This document shows positions 1 to 8,229 of a stretch of DNA of 12,480 bases, in pieces (position 1 is the first letter of the stretch; the number at the start of each line of letters is the position of its first letter). The stretch is from positions 1 through 12,480 of the forward strand of contig JAOZTV010000059.1 in NCBI GenBank assembly GCA_029939015.1. The letters are read 5' to 3'. Made by a program: the position numbers and the translations under genes. The DNA comes from Candidatus Aminicenantota bacterium (GTDB lineage Bacteria; Acidobacteriota; Aminicenantia; UBA2199). The notes beneath the pieces were generated by a model. That model was not told the origin of the DNA. It saw nothing but the letters and a program-made list of their open reading frames with translations, and did no database searches.

Positions 1-103
1 TCAATTTAGGTCAAATAAATTTCAAATATTACAAAGATTAATTAGCAAGAAAAAATTAACTAATTGTCTATATTTTTATGAACGATTTTATGGAGATTGA
101 TAT
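1..103. other. Upstream region of the efflux operon; no convincing promoter
   Basis: This non-coding A/T-rich leader precedes the first efflux gene. A GGAG at 92-95, eight bases before the ATG at 104, is the ribosome-binding site. A TATATT at 69-74 resembles a -10 box, but no acceptable -35 lies 16-18 bases upstream of it, so I do not call a promoter. A 6-bp inverted repeat (AATTAG 40-45, CTAATT 60-65) is too short to call an operator in such A/T-rich DNA. The operon's promoter, and any copper-responsive regulator, may lie outside the window. Confidence 0.5.
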
Positions 104-1366
104 ATGAAAAAAGTTTTATTTCTTATTGTTTTTTGTTTGTTTCTGGTAGCATCTTATGCGGATAGCTTCTTTTTAAAAGATATTTTAAGAATTGCAGAAA
201 AGAATAATCCTGAAATACAGGGATATTATAATTTATGGCAGTCAGCTAGAAGTAAGGCAGATGGGGAAGGGTTTTTGCCTGACCCTCAGATAAAATTCTC
301 TTATTTTGTAAACTCTGTTGAAACAAGAGTAGGACCACAGATTGGAAGTTTTGGAATTGTACAAGTCTTTCCATGGTTTGGGAAATTGAAGTTAAAGAAA
401 GATATTGCTTTGAAAAATGCAGATATTTTGTATGAAAAATATCTGGAGAAGAAATTAGAGGTTGCTTATAAAGTTAAAAAAAGTTTTTATAAGTATTATC
501 TTAAAGATAAAAGGCTAAGAATATTAGAACAGAATGTATTATTACTAAATGAACTTGAAAACCTTATGCAGAAAAAATATAGTACAGGTAAGGCAAAATA
601 TGTCAATTTGATTAAAATACAGATTGATTTGGATTTGTTAAAAAACAGGGTTAGAAGTACAGCTGATTTGCTCCCTCCTATTAAGGCTGAACTTCTAACC
701 CTGCTCAATATAGATGAATATAAAAAAAATTTTTTACTTGAAGAAATTAAGAATTCAAAATTTGAATATGATGCCTCTTTTCTGAGCAATTTGCTTCATA
801 AGAATAAACCCCTGATAAAAACATTCAGAGAAATCTTATTTAAAAACAGAAGGTCAATGGAACTTGCAGCTAAGGCAACGAAACCTGATTTTTCTATAGG
901 TTTTAATTATGTTTTTACAAAAAAAAGTATGATGCTGGATGTAATTGATAACGGGAAAGACCCATTGGCAATTATGCTTTCTATGAAGATACCTGTATGG
1001 AAAAAAAGAAATAGAGCAAAAATTGTCGAAACAGAGTTGTTTTTTCGTTCAAATAAAAAAAAACTGGAAAGTATTCAAAATGTCTTGGAATTAAAAATAG
1101 AAAAACTTATCTATATAATTAAGGATGCAGAAAGAAAAATTAATTTATATTCTAATAAAATAATTCCTGATTTAGATAAAACAATCCAGGTAGTCAGGAA
1201 GTCTTATGAAGCAGGTATGGGTAGTTTTTCAGATTTGATTGAATTAAATCAAATGATGTTGAAGTATAAACTTTTATTAGAAGAGAATACGGTAAAAAAA
1301 ACGATTAATATTGCCGAGATGGAATTTATTATTGGGAAAAACTTATATGGAGAAAAAAATGGATGA
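104..1366 (+). CDS. cusC: TolC-family outer-membrane efflux channel (CusC/CzcC-like)
   Basis: Outer-membrane component of a tripartite metal efflux pump, forming the trimeric channel through which the RND pump exports its substrate. The 420 residues match the CzcC/CusC size range. Residues 1-19 form a Sec signal peptide with likely cleavage after SYA; there is no lipobox, although a Cys sits at position 11. The mature protein shows the internal duplication of the TolC fold. Each half has long helical stretches rich in Lys, Leu and Glu and a helical Tyr-x-x-Gly motif (KYSTG near 158-162, SYEAG near 367-371). The QVFPWFGK segment at 87-94 is typical of metal-efflux members. The ATG at 104 has GGAG eight bases upstream. 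It is first in the operon and overlaps the adaptor gene by 8 bases. The family is certain; copper/silver specificity is inferred from the downstream pump, because channels of this type do not reveal substrate. Confidence 0.9.
   Translation: MKKVLFLIVFCLFLVASYADSFFLKDILRIAEKNNPEIQGYYNLWQSARSKADGEGFLPDPQIKFSYFVNSVETRVGPQIGSFGIVQVFPWFGKLKLKKDIALKNADILYEKYLEKKLEVAYKVKKSFYKYYLKDKRLRILEQNVLLLNELENLMQKKYSTGKAKYVNLIKIQIDLDLLKNRVRSTADLLPPIKAELLTLLNIDEYKKNFLLEEIKNSKFEYDASFLSNLLHKNKPLIKTFREILFKNRRSMELAAKATKPDFSIGFNYVFTKKSMMLDVIDNGKDPLAIMLSMKIPVWKKRNRAKIVETELFFRSNKKKLESIQNVLELKIEKLIYIIKDAERKINLYSNKIIPDLDKTIQVVRKSYEAGMGSFSDLIELNQMMLKYKLLLEENTVKKTINIAEMEFIIGKNLYGEKNG
1349..1352 (+). promoter_or_regulatory. 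Ribosome-binding site that decides the adaptor start
   Basis: GGAG lies six bases before the ATG at 1359, an ideal spacing. It argues against two earlier in-frame ATGs. The one at 1311 has no such site and would place a long hydrophilic/mixed leader before the membrane anchor. The one at 1347 overlaps the GGAG itself. Translation from 1359 gives a short basic N-terminus followed directly by a hydrophobic segment, as expected for this family. Confidence 0.65.
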
Positions 1367-3095
1367 TAGAAAAATAAAGTCAATGATGAAGCTTATTGTT
1401 ATTATAGTTGTAGCTTTTGCAATTGGTTTTCTAATTAGTGGCGGTAATGAAAATAGTGAAAAATTAGAAGAAGATAAACATAAACATGAAATAAAGGCTG
1501 AAGAAGAATGGACCTGCTCTATGCATCCGCAGATAAGAAGTAAGAAAAAGGGGAAATGCCCTCTTTGTGGTATGGCTCTGATAGTTGTAGAAGGCGGTAA
1601 TGATGATAATAGACCTGTTCTTGAGTTGTCAAAATCAGCTATAAAACTAGCAGACATTAGAACAGAACCGGTTGAATTTAGAAAAGCGTCAGTACTTATA
1701 AAGGTGACTGGTCAAGTTGAAATATCTGAAGCTAAAATCAAACATATTACAGCCTGGACTGATGGAAGAATTGAGGAAATGTATGCTGATTTTACAGGCA
1801 TTAAAATAAAAAAGGGGAAACCTCTTCTTAAATTATATAGCCCTGAATTCATTATTGCAAAAGAGGAATTATTACAGACTGAAATGGGTAGTAAAAACAG
1901 GAATTCAGCAAAAATAAAGTTAAAACTTCTCGGGTTTACTAAAGGACAAATTGATAGTATTTTAAAAAACCCTAAGGTTTCAAATTATCATTTAATAATT
2001 GCACCAATTGGTGGAACAATAATAAAAAAGAATATTTCTGAAGGAGAATATGTTAAAAGAGGGCAGAAATTATATACAATTGCAGACCTTGCTAAACTAT
2101 GGGTAGTATTTGATGTATATGAACAGGATATTGGTAAAGTATATATAGGGCAGAAAATTGTTTTTGAAACTGAAGTCTTTAATGGCTTGCAGATAGAATC
2201 AATTATTTCATTTATTGAACCGGTCTTAGATAAAAAAAACAGAACTGTGCGAATTAGAGCTGAAATTTTAAATAAAAGCGGAAGATTAAAACCGGATATG
2301 TATGTGAGAGGAGAGATTCGAGCTGAAACGAATACTGAAGTTTTGTTAATTCCTGATACCGCCCCATTAATAACAGGTAAAAGAGCCATTGTATATGTTC
2401 TCACAGATAAAAAAAAAGGTATTTTTGAAGGCAGGCAGATATTGCTTGGACCAAAGGCAGATAAATCTTATATAGTATTAAAGGGTTTAAAGGAAAATGA
2501 TATGGTTGTTGTAAATGGGGCATTTAAGATAGACAGTGATCTTCAACTCAAGGGGAAACCAAGTATGATGTCAATGGATGAGGTAGTTGATAAGGATGTT
2601 TTTGGAACAGGCAATGATGAAAATGGTTTATTTAAACTTGAACAAAACAAGGAAAAAGTATTTAAAATATCAGAAAAATTATTAAAAAATTTAGTAAAAT
2701 CATATTTTAATATTCAAAGGGCATTGAGCAGTGATAATCTCAAAAAATCAGGTGATGAAGCTGATAAATTATTAAGATTGATACAAAATAAAGGTGGAAA
2801 TTCTTTCAATAAATTATTGACAAGTGTAAATGGTATTGCAAAATCAAAAAACATTGAGGACACTAGAGTATTATTTGAACCTTTTACAATAGAAATTACT
2901 AAAATTATAGACAAATCAAAAATAAAACTTGAAAACTCCATTTATAGGTTTCATTGTCCGATGGCTTTTGATAATAGAGGTGCATATTGGCTTCAGGATA
3001 ACGAGGACACAAGAAATCCATATTATGGGAGTTCTATGTTAATCTGTAAAGATGAAGTAATTGAACTTTTTCCAAAGAAAAATAAGGGTAAATGA
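1359..3095 (+). CDS. cusB: Periplasmic adaptor (membrane fusion protein) with two metal-binding domains, CusB-like
   Basis: Adaptor linking the RND pump to the outer-membrane channel; CusB-type adaptors also hand metal to the pump. The protein has 578 residues from the ATG at 1359. Residues 11-27 are a membrane anchor or uncleaved signal. A heavy-metal-binding domain follows, with C53-S-M55-H56-P and C67-P-L-C70-G-M72. Residues about 105-320 carry the HlyD/CusB lipoyl-like and beta-barrel regions, recognisable by the segment around IKKGKPLLKLYSPEF and the later WVVFDVYEQDIGKV. The C-terminal 50 residues resemble the DUF3347 type of copper-associated domain, with H532-C533-P-M535, an aromatic GAYW motif near 541-544, NPYYG near 553-557 and M560/C563. 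The gene overlaps the channel gene by 8 bases and its stop overlaps an ATG of the pump gene (ATGA). The family is certain; Cu(I)/Ag(I) as substrate is likely from the Cys/Met/His-rich ends. Confidence 0.92.
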   Translation: MDDRKIKSMMKLIVIIVVAFAIGFLISGGNENSEKLEEDKHKHEIKAEEEWTCSMHPQIRSKKKGKCPLCGMALIVVEGGNDDNRPVLELSKSAIKLADIRTEPVEFRKASVLIKVTGQVEISEAKIKHITAWTDGRIEEMYADFTGIKIKKGKPLLKLYSPEFIIAKEELLQTEMGSKNRNSAKIKLKLLGFTKGQIDSILKNPKVSNYHLIIAPIGGTIIKKNISEGEYVKRGQKLYTIADLAKLWVVFDVYEQDIGKVYIGQKIVFETEVFNGLQIESIISFIEPVLDKKNRTVRIRAEILNKSGRLKPDMYVRGEIRAETNTEVLLIPDTAPLITGKRAIVYVLTDKKKGIFEGRQILLGPKADKSYIVLKGLKENDMVVVNGAFKIDSDLQLKGKPSMMSMDEVVDKDVFGTGNDENGLFKLEQNKEKVFKISEKLLKNLVKSYFNIQRALSSDNLKKSGDEADKLLRLIQNKGGNSFNKLLTSVNGIAKSKNIEDTRVLFEPFTIEITKIIDKSKIKLENSIYRFHCPMAFDNRGAYWLQDNEDTRNPYYGSSMLICKDEVIELFPKKNKGK

Positions 3096-3097
3096 TT

Positions 3098-6000
3098 ATG
3101 AAAGATTCAATATTAAACAGGATTATTCTCTTTTGTTTGAAGAATAAACTCATTGTCAGTATCCTTGTCATACTCATATTGTTCTGGGGTATAATGGTTG
3201 CACCCTTTGGCTGGAATATTGGACCTCTTATGTCAGACCCTGTACCGGTTGATGCAATACCTGATATTGGAGAAAATCAACAGATAGTTTTTACAAAATG
3301 GGAAGGAAGATCTCCAAAGGATGTGGAGGATCAGATATCATATCCATTAACTGTTTCTCTTCTTGGAATCCCGGGTGTAAAGACGGTAAGGTCGTATTCA
3401 ATGTTTGGCTTCTCTTCAATTTATGTAATTTTTAAAGAAGATATAGATTTTTACTGGTCAAGAACCAGAATTATTGAAAAATTAAATTCTCTTCCTATGG
3501 GAACTCTTCCTGATGCTGTGAAGGCAAAACTTGGACCGGACTCAACTGCCCTTGGTCAGGTGTTCTGGTATTCTCTTGAAGGGCAGGATAAAAAAGGAAA
3601 TCCCACAGGTGGTTGGGATCTGAATGAGATAAGAAAGGTTCAGGACTGGTATGTCAAATATGCTCTACTTTCAGTAGAGGGTATCTCTGAGGTCGCTTCA
3701 ATTGGTGGTTTTGTACAGGAGTATCAAATTGATATTGACCCTGATATTATGAGGGCAAAGAATGTCTCAATAGAGGAAATATATAATGCCGTAAAGCAAT
3801 CGAATTCTGATATAGGGGCTCGAACTCTGGAAATAAACAGAGTTGAGTATGTAATAAGAGGAATTGGACTTATTAAAACGATTGAAGACTTGAATAATAC
3901 TGTAATAAAAGTTGTTAATGATGTTCCAATATTATTGAAAAATATTGGAAGAGTTGCTTTAGGACCGGCTTTGAGAAGAGGAGCTCTTGATAAGGGAGGT
4001 AGTGAGGTTGTAGGGGGAGTTGTTGTTGTTCGTTATGGAGAAAACCCCTTAATTGCTATTAAAAAATTAAAAAATAAGATTAGAGAAATTTCTGCAGGAT
4101 TTCCCAAAAAAACACTTTCAGACGGAACAGTCAGTCAGTTAAAACTTGTTCCCTTTTATGATAGGTCAGAGTTAATTGAGGAAACTCTCGGTACTTTAAA
4201 AAATGCCCTGACAGAGGAAATTCTGGTTACAATTATTATCGTTGTGCTAATGCTCTTTAATTTGAGAAGCTCTATTCTAATATCCGGGCTTTTACCCTTT
4301 GCGGTATTAATTGCCTTTATTGCAATGAAATATTTCAGAGTAGATGCAAATATTGTTGCATTATCCGGGATAGCAATAGCCATAGGAACCATGGTTGATA
4401 TGGGTATAATTGTAGTTGAAAATATAATTAAACATATTGATATGAATGATGGGAAAAATTCAATTCAAACTGTATTTAATGGTGTTCGTGAGGTTGGAAG
4501 TGCTGTAATTACTGCAATTACTACAACTATTGTCAGCTTTCTTCCTGTTTTCTTCATGGAGGCGGCGGAAGGTAAATTATTTAAACCTCTAGCATTTACA
4601 AAGACATTTGCCCTGCTTGGTTCTGTAATAGTTGCATTATTTATAATTCCCGCCTTTGCTCATTTTCTTTTCTTTAGAAAAAAAGGAAAATTAAAAATTA
4701 GCAAAAAATTATATGTATTATTAATAATATCAGGTTTTATCCTGATGATTTTCTTTAAGTGGTGGTTGGGTTTAATTCTTATGATTTTTGGACTGTTTAA
4801 GTTTTTTAAAGATAAATTAGGAGAATCGTTTCAAAAAAAAATACCAATATTAATTAATATATCTGTTGTTTTGCTGGTAACAATATATTTAACAAAACAC
4901 TGGCTGCCTCTTGGACCGGAAAAAGGATTTATACTTAATTTTATTTTCATAATAATTATACTTGGATCAATTCTATCGTTTTTCTATTTTTTTTACAGGT
5001 CTTATGAAAAAATATTGAGATGGAATTTAAAAAACAGAAAATTGTTTTTTGGAATGATATTTTTCATACTTTTTCTGGGTGGAATAAGCTGGATGGGTGC
5101 AAATACCTTTTTTGGATGGCTTCCTGATGGTATAAAAAACGCTAATCCGATTAAGTATCTTTATGAGAAATTTCCTGGTATGGGTAAGGAGTTTATGCCT
5201 TCATTAGATGAGGGTGCTTTTTTATATATGCCGACAACAATGCCTCATGCTTCAATTGGCGAGACACTTGATGTTTTAAAGAAACAGGATATGGCATTTA
5301 AGATGATTCCGGAGATTAAGACTGCTGTGGGCAAGATAGGTAGAGCTGAAACCCCATTGGATCCAGCACCAATATCAATGATTGAAACGGTTATTAATTA
5401 TAGGTCAAAATATGTTCTAAATGAAAAAGGAGAGAGAATAAGGTATAAATATAATTCCGGGGAAATTGATTTTTTCAGAGACAAGGATGGTAATAAACTA
5501 TATGCTGATGATGGAAAACCTTATAAAGTTATAGGAAAATATATCAGAGATAAAAATAATGAATTAATTGAAGACAGTTCGGGATATCCTTTTAGGGCAT
5601 GGAGACCCAAGCTTGAACCAAAAATTAATCCGGATAGAAAAGAATGGAAAGGAATTAATACTAGAAACGATATCTGGGATGAAATTGTCAAAGCTGGAAG
5701 GATAACAGGTACTACCTCAGCACCAAAACTACAACCGATTGAGACTCGAATAGTTATGCTCCAAAGCGGTATGAGAGCACCAATGGGGATTAAGATAAAA
5801 GGTCCCGATTTACATAGTATTGAAAAAACAGGACTTGCCATTGAAAAACTATTAAAAAAAATTAATTCAATTGAACCTGACTCAGTTTCAGCTGACAGGA
5901 TAGTTGGAAAACCCTATCTTGAAATAGTAATTGACAGGAAAAAGCTTGCAAGATACGGCATAAAAGTACAGAAAGTACAGAAAACAATAGAACTTGCAAT

Positions 6001-6949
6001 AGGTGGCAAACCAATAACTAAAATAATTGATGGAAGAGAGAGATATTCTGTAAGAGTGAGGTATAAGCGAGAACTTAGAAATGATATACAATCGATAAAA
6101 AACATCCTTGTCTCAACGCAGAGCAAAGGTTTTATACCTCTTGGTCAATTAAGTCAATTAAAATATAGAAAAGGTCCGCAGGTAATTAAGAGTGAGGATA
6201 CATTTTTGATAGGATATGTATTATTTGATAGAAAGCAGGGCTTTGCAGAGGTTCAGGTTGTAGAAGAAGCAAAAAAATATTTAGAAAATCAAATAGAAAA
6301 AGGGAAACTAAATATTCCAGCAGGTGTCAGTTACTCATTTGCCGGTAGTTTTGAAAATCAGATAAGGTCTGAGAAAAAATTACTTGTTATCCTACCTCTT
6401 GCTCTTCTCATAATTTTTTTAATACTCTATTTTCAGTTTAAAAGAGTTTCTACGACAATTTTAGTATTTTTTGGTATAGCAGTTGCATGGTCTGGAGGCT
6501 TTTTTATGATTTGGGTATATAGCCAGTCATGGTTTTTGAATTTTTCAGCCTTTGGGGTCAATATGCAGGAATTATTTGGAGTACATCCAATGAATCTGAG
6601 TGTTGCTGTTTGGGTAGGTTTTTTAGCACTCTTCGGAATTGCATCTGACGATGGTGTCCTTATTGCAACCTATCTTGACCAGAAATTTGAACAGGAAAAG
6701 CCTAAAACAATTGAAGCCATAAGAGAGGTAACTATTATGAGTGGATTAAAAAGAATAAGGCCGGCAGTTATGACTTCTGCTACAACAATAATTGCATTAA
6801 TTCCTGTGCTGACATCAACGGGAAGAGGTTCAGATATTATGAAACCGATGGCGATTCCAACATTTGGAGGTATGATATTTGCAATTTTCACGGTCTTTGT
6901 TGTACCTGTAACTTATAGTTTGATAAAAGAATTAAGAATTGATAGATAA
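3098..6949 (+). CDS. cusA: Heavy-metal RND efflux pump, Cu(I)/Ag(I) type (CusA-like)
   Basis: Inner-membrane proton-driven pump. The 1283 residues exceed the roughly 1040 usual for CusA. TM4 carries GIAIAIGTMVD with the proton-relay Asp at 434. The three copper-binding methionines of E. coli CusA (M573, M623, M672) correspond to M711 (in LYMPTT), M761 (in APISMIET) and M887 (in RIVMLQ). The first pair has the same 50-residue spacing as in E. coli. The excess length lies in two main places: about 100 mostly hydrophobic residues (near 538-635) between TM6 and TM7, and about 77 hydrophilic residues between M761 and M887. TM10-11 has a DDG (D1184, D1185) where E. coli CusA has AEFG. Start choice: an ATG at 3092 overlaps the previous stop as ATGA but is only three bases after AAGGG, whereas the ATG at 3098 is nine bases after it. 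The two differ by two residues. It is last in the operon and is followed by a hairpin. Confidence 0.93.
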   Translation: MKDSILNRIILFCLKNKLIVSILVILILFWGIMVAPFGWNIGPLMSDPVPVDAIPDIGENQQIVFTKWEGRSPKDVEDQISYPLTVSLLGIPGVKTVRSYSMFGFSSIYVIFKEDIDFYWSRTRIIEKLNSLPMGTLPDAVKAKLGPDSTALGQVFWYSLEGQDKKGNPTGGWDLNEIRKVQDWYVKYALLSVEGISEVASIGGFVQEYQIDIDPDIMRAKNVSIEEIYNAVKQSNSDIGARTLEINRVEYVIRGIGLIKTIEDLNNTVIKVVNDVPILLKNIGRVALGPALRRGALDKGGSEVVGGVVVVRYGENPLIAIKKLKNKIREISAGFPKKTLSDGTVSQLKLVPFYDRSELIEETLGTLKNALTEEILVTIIIVVLMLFNLRSSILISGLLPFAVLIAFIAMKYFRVDANIVALSGIAIAIGTMVDMGIIVVENIIKHIDMNDGKNSIQTVFNGVREVGSAVITAITTTIVSFLPVFFMEAAEGKLFKPLAFTKTFALLGSVIVALFIIPAFAHFLFFRKKGKLKISKKLYVLLIISGFILMIFFKWWLGLILMIFGLFKFFKDKLGESFQKKIPILINISVVLLVTIYLTKHWLPLGPEKGFILNFIFIIIILGSILSFFYFFYRSYEKILRWNLKNRKLFFGMIFFILFLGGISWMGANTFFGWLPDGIKNANPIKYLYEKFPGMGKEFMPSLDEGAFLYMPTTMPHASIGETLDVLKKQDMAFKMIPEIKTAVGKIGRAETPLDPAPISMIETVINYRSKYVLNEKGERIRYKYNSGEIDFFRDKDGNKLYADDGKPYKVIGKYIRDKNNELIEDSSGYPFRAWRPKLEPKINPDRKEWKGINTRNDIWDEIVKAGRITGTTSAPKLQPIETRIVMLQSGMRAPMGIKIKGPDLHSIEKTGLAIEKLLKKINSIEPDSVSADRIVGKPYLEIVIDRKKLARYGIKVQKVQKTIELAIGGKPITKIIDGRERYSVRVRYKRELRNDIQSIKNILVSTQSKGFIPLGQLSQLKYRKGPQVIKSEDTFLIGYVLFDRKQGFAEVQVVEEAKKYLENQIEKGKLNIPAGVSYSFAGSFENQIRSEKKLLVILPLALLIIFLILYFQFKRVSTTILVFFGIAVAWSGGFFMIWVYSQSWFLNFSAFGVNMQELFGVHPMNLSVAVWVGFLALFGIASDDGVLIATYLDQKFEQEKPKTIEAIREVTIMSGLKRIRPAVMTSATTIIALIPVLTSTGRGSDIMKPMAIPTFGGMIFAIFTVFVVPVTYSLIKELRIDR

Positions 6950-6955
6950 ATGAAT

Positions 6956-6978
6956 AAGGGCAGACTATGTCTGCCCTT
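6956..6978. terminator. Bidirectional hairpin terminator between convergent operons
   Basis: A perfect 10-bp stem (AAGGGCAGAC / GTCTGCCCTT) with a 3-base TAT loop sits in the 38 bases between the pump stop (6949) and the stop of the minus-strand NrfD-like gene (6988). Both flanks are A/T-rich, though neither has an uninterrupted T tract. Its position and strength in a ~30% GC background point to a shared terminator for both operons. Confidence 0.85.
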
Positions 6979-6987
6979 TATAAATAA

Positions 6988-8217
6988 TTAAACTTTCTTT
7001 CTTTTTTTTTCCAGAGCTTCAATATTCAAGTCTTCAAAAATTATTGCTACTGCAACTTTTGTAAGAAGAGTAAATACTAAAAATCCGATAGAAAAAATCA
7101 TTACTGTTGTTTGGATTTCTACCATAGATGGTCTGTAAACATAAATTTGACCTAATACATCAGGCGTGAATCCTGGAGTTAGGAGAGCAATTCCTTTTTC
7201 AATATAAACACCAATATAAATCAATACAGCTCCAATGTTTAGAGTTATAAAGTTGGTCCTAGTTTTTGGTATAAGGAAGAGGAGAAAGGCAATAAAACTA
7301 AAAATTACCGATGTCCATGCATATAAAACAATGTCCTTATTATCTCCAATACCTATAAATAGATACTTGAAATGCACCAGATGTTCTGTGTTGGAGTAAA
7401 CTTCCTTAAACACTTCACTGGCAAAGAAAAAGAGGTTGATAAACATTGCATAAGCCATTAATTCTGCAATTTTAAATAAGGCTTCATCCTTAATCTTAAA
7501 GCTTGTTGTTTTTCTAAGTATTTGAAAAAGTATAAGTAAAACAGCAGGTCCAGAACAAAAAGCAGATGCAAGAAATTTAGGTGCAAGCAGAGCGGAATTC
7601 CAGAATGGTCTTGCAGCAAGTCCATTATATAAGAACGCTGTTACTGTATGAATACTGACTGCCATTGGAATTGATAATAACATTAACGGCACTAAAAACT
7701 TTTTATTATATTCTTTTTTTTTAAAATATGTATATAATAGATAAGACACTATTGTCAAATTTAGGATAAAATATAAATTTAAAACTATTGAATCCCATGC
7801 CAATAGTGAGTTTGGAAGGTTTAGTTTTCCTATGAAAGGTATCATATGCCACATTTTTATAGGGTTTCCGATGTCAACAAGGACAAATAATAATGCCATA
7901 ATAACAGCACTTATTGCCAGTAATTCACCAAATATAACAACCTCTTTAATAGGCTTCCAGTTATATACATAGGCTGGAATTACAAGCATAATAGCAGCTG
8001 CAGCAACTCCGACCATAAATGTGAAATTACCAATATAGAACGCCCAGGATACAGGGTCTTTCATATTTGTTTCGCCGAGACCGTTCATCAATTGACTGAT
8101 ATAACCTGATCCACCCCATAGAATTAATACGAATAATAAGGCTAACCAACTATAATACCATTTGTTTCCTTTAAGGACAGTTTTAAAACTTTCTTTTAAA
8201 AATCTTATAATAGTCAA
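6988..8217 (-). CDS. NrfD/PsrC/DsrP-family integral membrane subunit (quinone-interacting)
   Basis: Membrane subunit of a quinone-linked redox complex. Relatives (NrfD, PsrC, HmcC, DsrP, ActC) bind menaquinone/ubiquinone and exchange electrons with an iron-sulfur partner. The 409 residues give about ten hydrophobic helices (near 24-40, 60-86, 94-116, 139-165, 173-196, 209-235, 249-270, 297-317, 324-346, 370-394). Motifs I associate with the longer DsrP/HmcC/ActC branch are GELLA at 97-101 with VDIGNP at 114-119, APKFLASAF at 212-220 followed by SGPA, FASEVFKEVY at 265-274 with EH at 278-279, and YIEKGI at 338-343. The start is a TTG at 8217, seven bases after AGAGG; no suitable ATG lies nearby. 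It follows the iron-sulfur gene by 12 bases and is last in its operon. The family is sure. The exact complex is not: neither dsrMK nor a molybdoenzyme gene is in view. Confidence 0.88.
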   Translation of the reverse strand: MTIIRFLKESFKTVLKGNKWYYSWLALLFVLILWGGSGYISQLMNGLGETNMKDPVSWAFYIGNFTFMVGVAAAAIMLVIPAYVYNWKPIKEVVIFGELLAISAVIMALLFVLVDIGNPIKMWHMIPFIGKLNLPNSLLAWDSIVLNLYFILNLTIVSYLLYTYFKKKEYNKKFLVPLMLLSIPMAVSIHTVTAFLYNGLAARPFWNSALLAPKFLASAFCSGPAVLLILFQILRKTTSFKIKDEALFKIAELMAYAMFINLFFFASEVFKEVYSNTEHLVHFKYLFIGIGDNKDIVLYAWTSVIFSFIAFLLFLIPKTRTNFITLNIGAVLIYIGVYIEKGIALLTPGFTPDVLGQIYVYRPSMVEIQTTVMIFSIGFLVFTLLTKVAVAIIFEDLNIEALEKKRKKV

Positions 8218-8221
8218 AATA

Positions 8222-8229
8222 TCACCTCT
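8222..8229 (-). promoter_or_regulatory. Ribosome-binding site supporting a TTG start
   Basis: On the minus strand AGAGGTGA lies just downstream of the iron-sulfur stop (TAG at 8232-8230) and, counted from AGG, seven bases before TTG at 8217-8215. It is the best site in the short gap and selects the TTG as the start of the NrfD-like protein, which then opens MTIIRFLKES before the first membrane helix. Confidence 0.6.

Noticed and set aside
40..65. Inverted repeat AATTAG / CTAATT upstream of the efflux operon as an operator
   Set aside because: Only six bases per arm, 14 bases apart and A/T-rich; it does not resemble a CueR- or CusR-type site I could recognise.
78..107. Nine-codon open frame ending across the start of the channel gene (possible leader peptide)
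   Set aside because: It has no ribosome-binding site, and such short frames are expected by chance. The ATGA overlap is not enough on its own.
1311..1358. Earlier in-frame starts for the adaptor (ATG at 1311 and 1347)
   Set aside because: They lie inside the channel gene. GGAG six bases before the ATG at 1359 fits better, and the protein then begins with a normal short N-terminus before its anchor.
5521..6126. Minus-strand open frames inside the pump gene, and similar antisense frames elsewhere (for example 496-789, 1988-2404, 10211-10534)
   Set aside because: They run opposite to strongly supported genes, have no recognisable domains, and are composed of the Ile/Ser/Leu-rich shadow of the A/T-rich coding strand.
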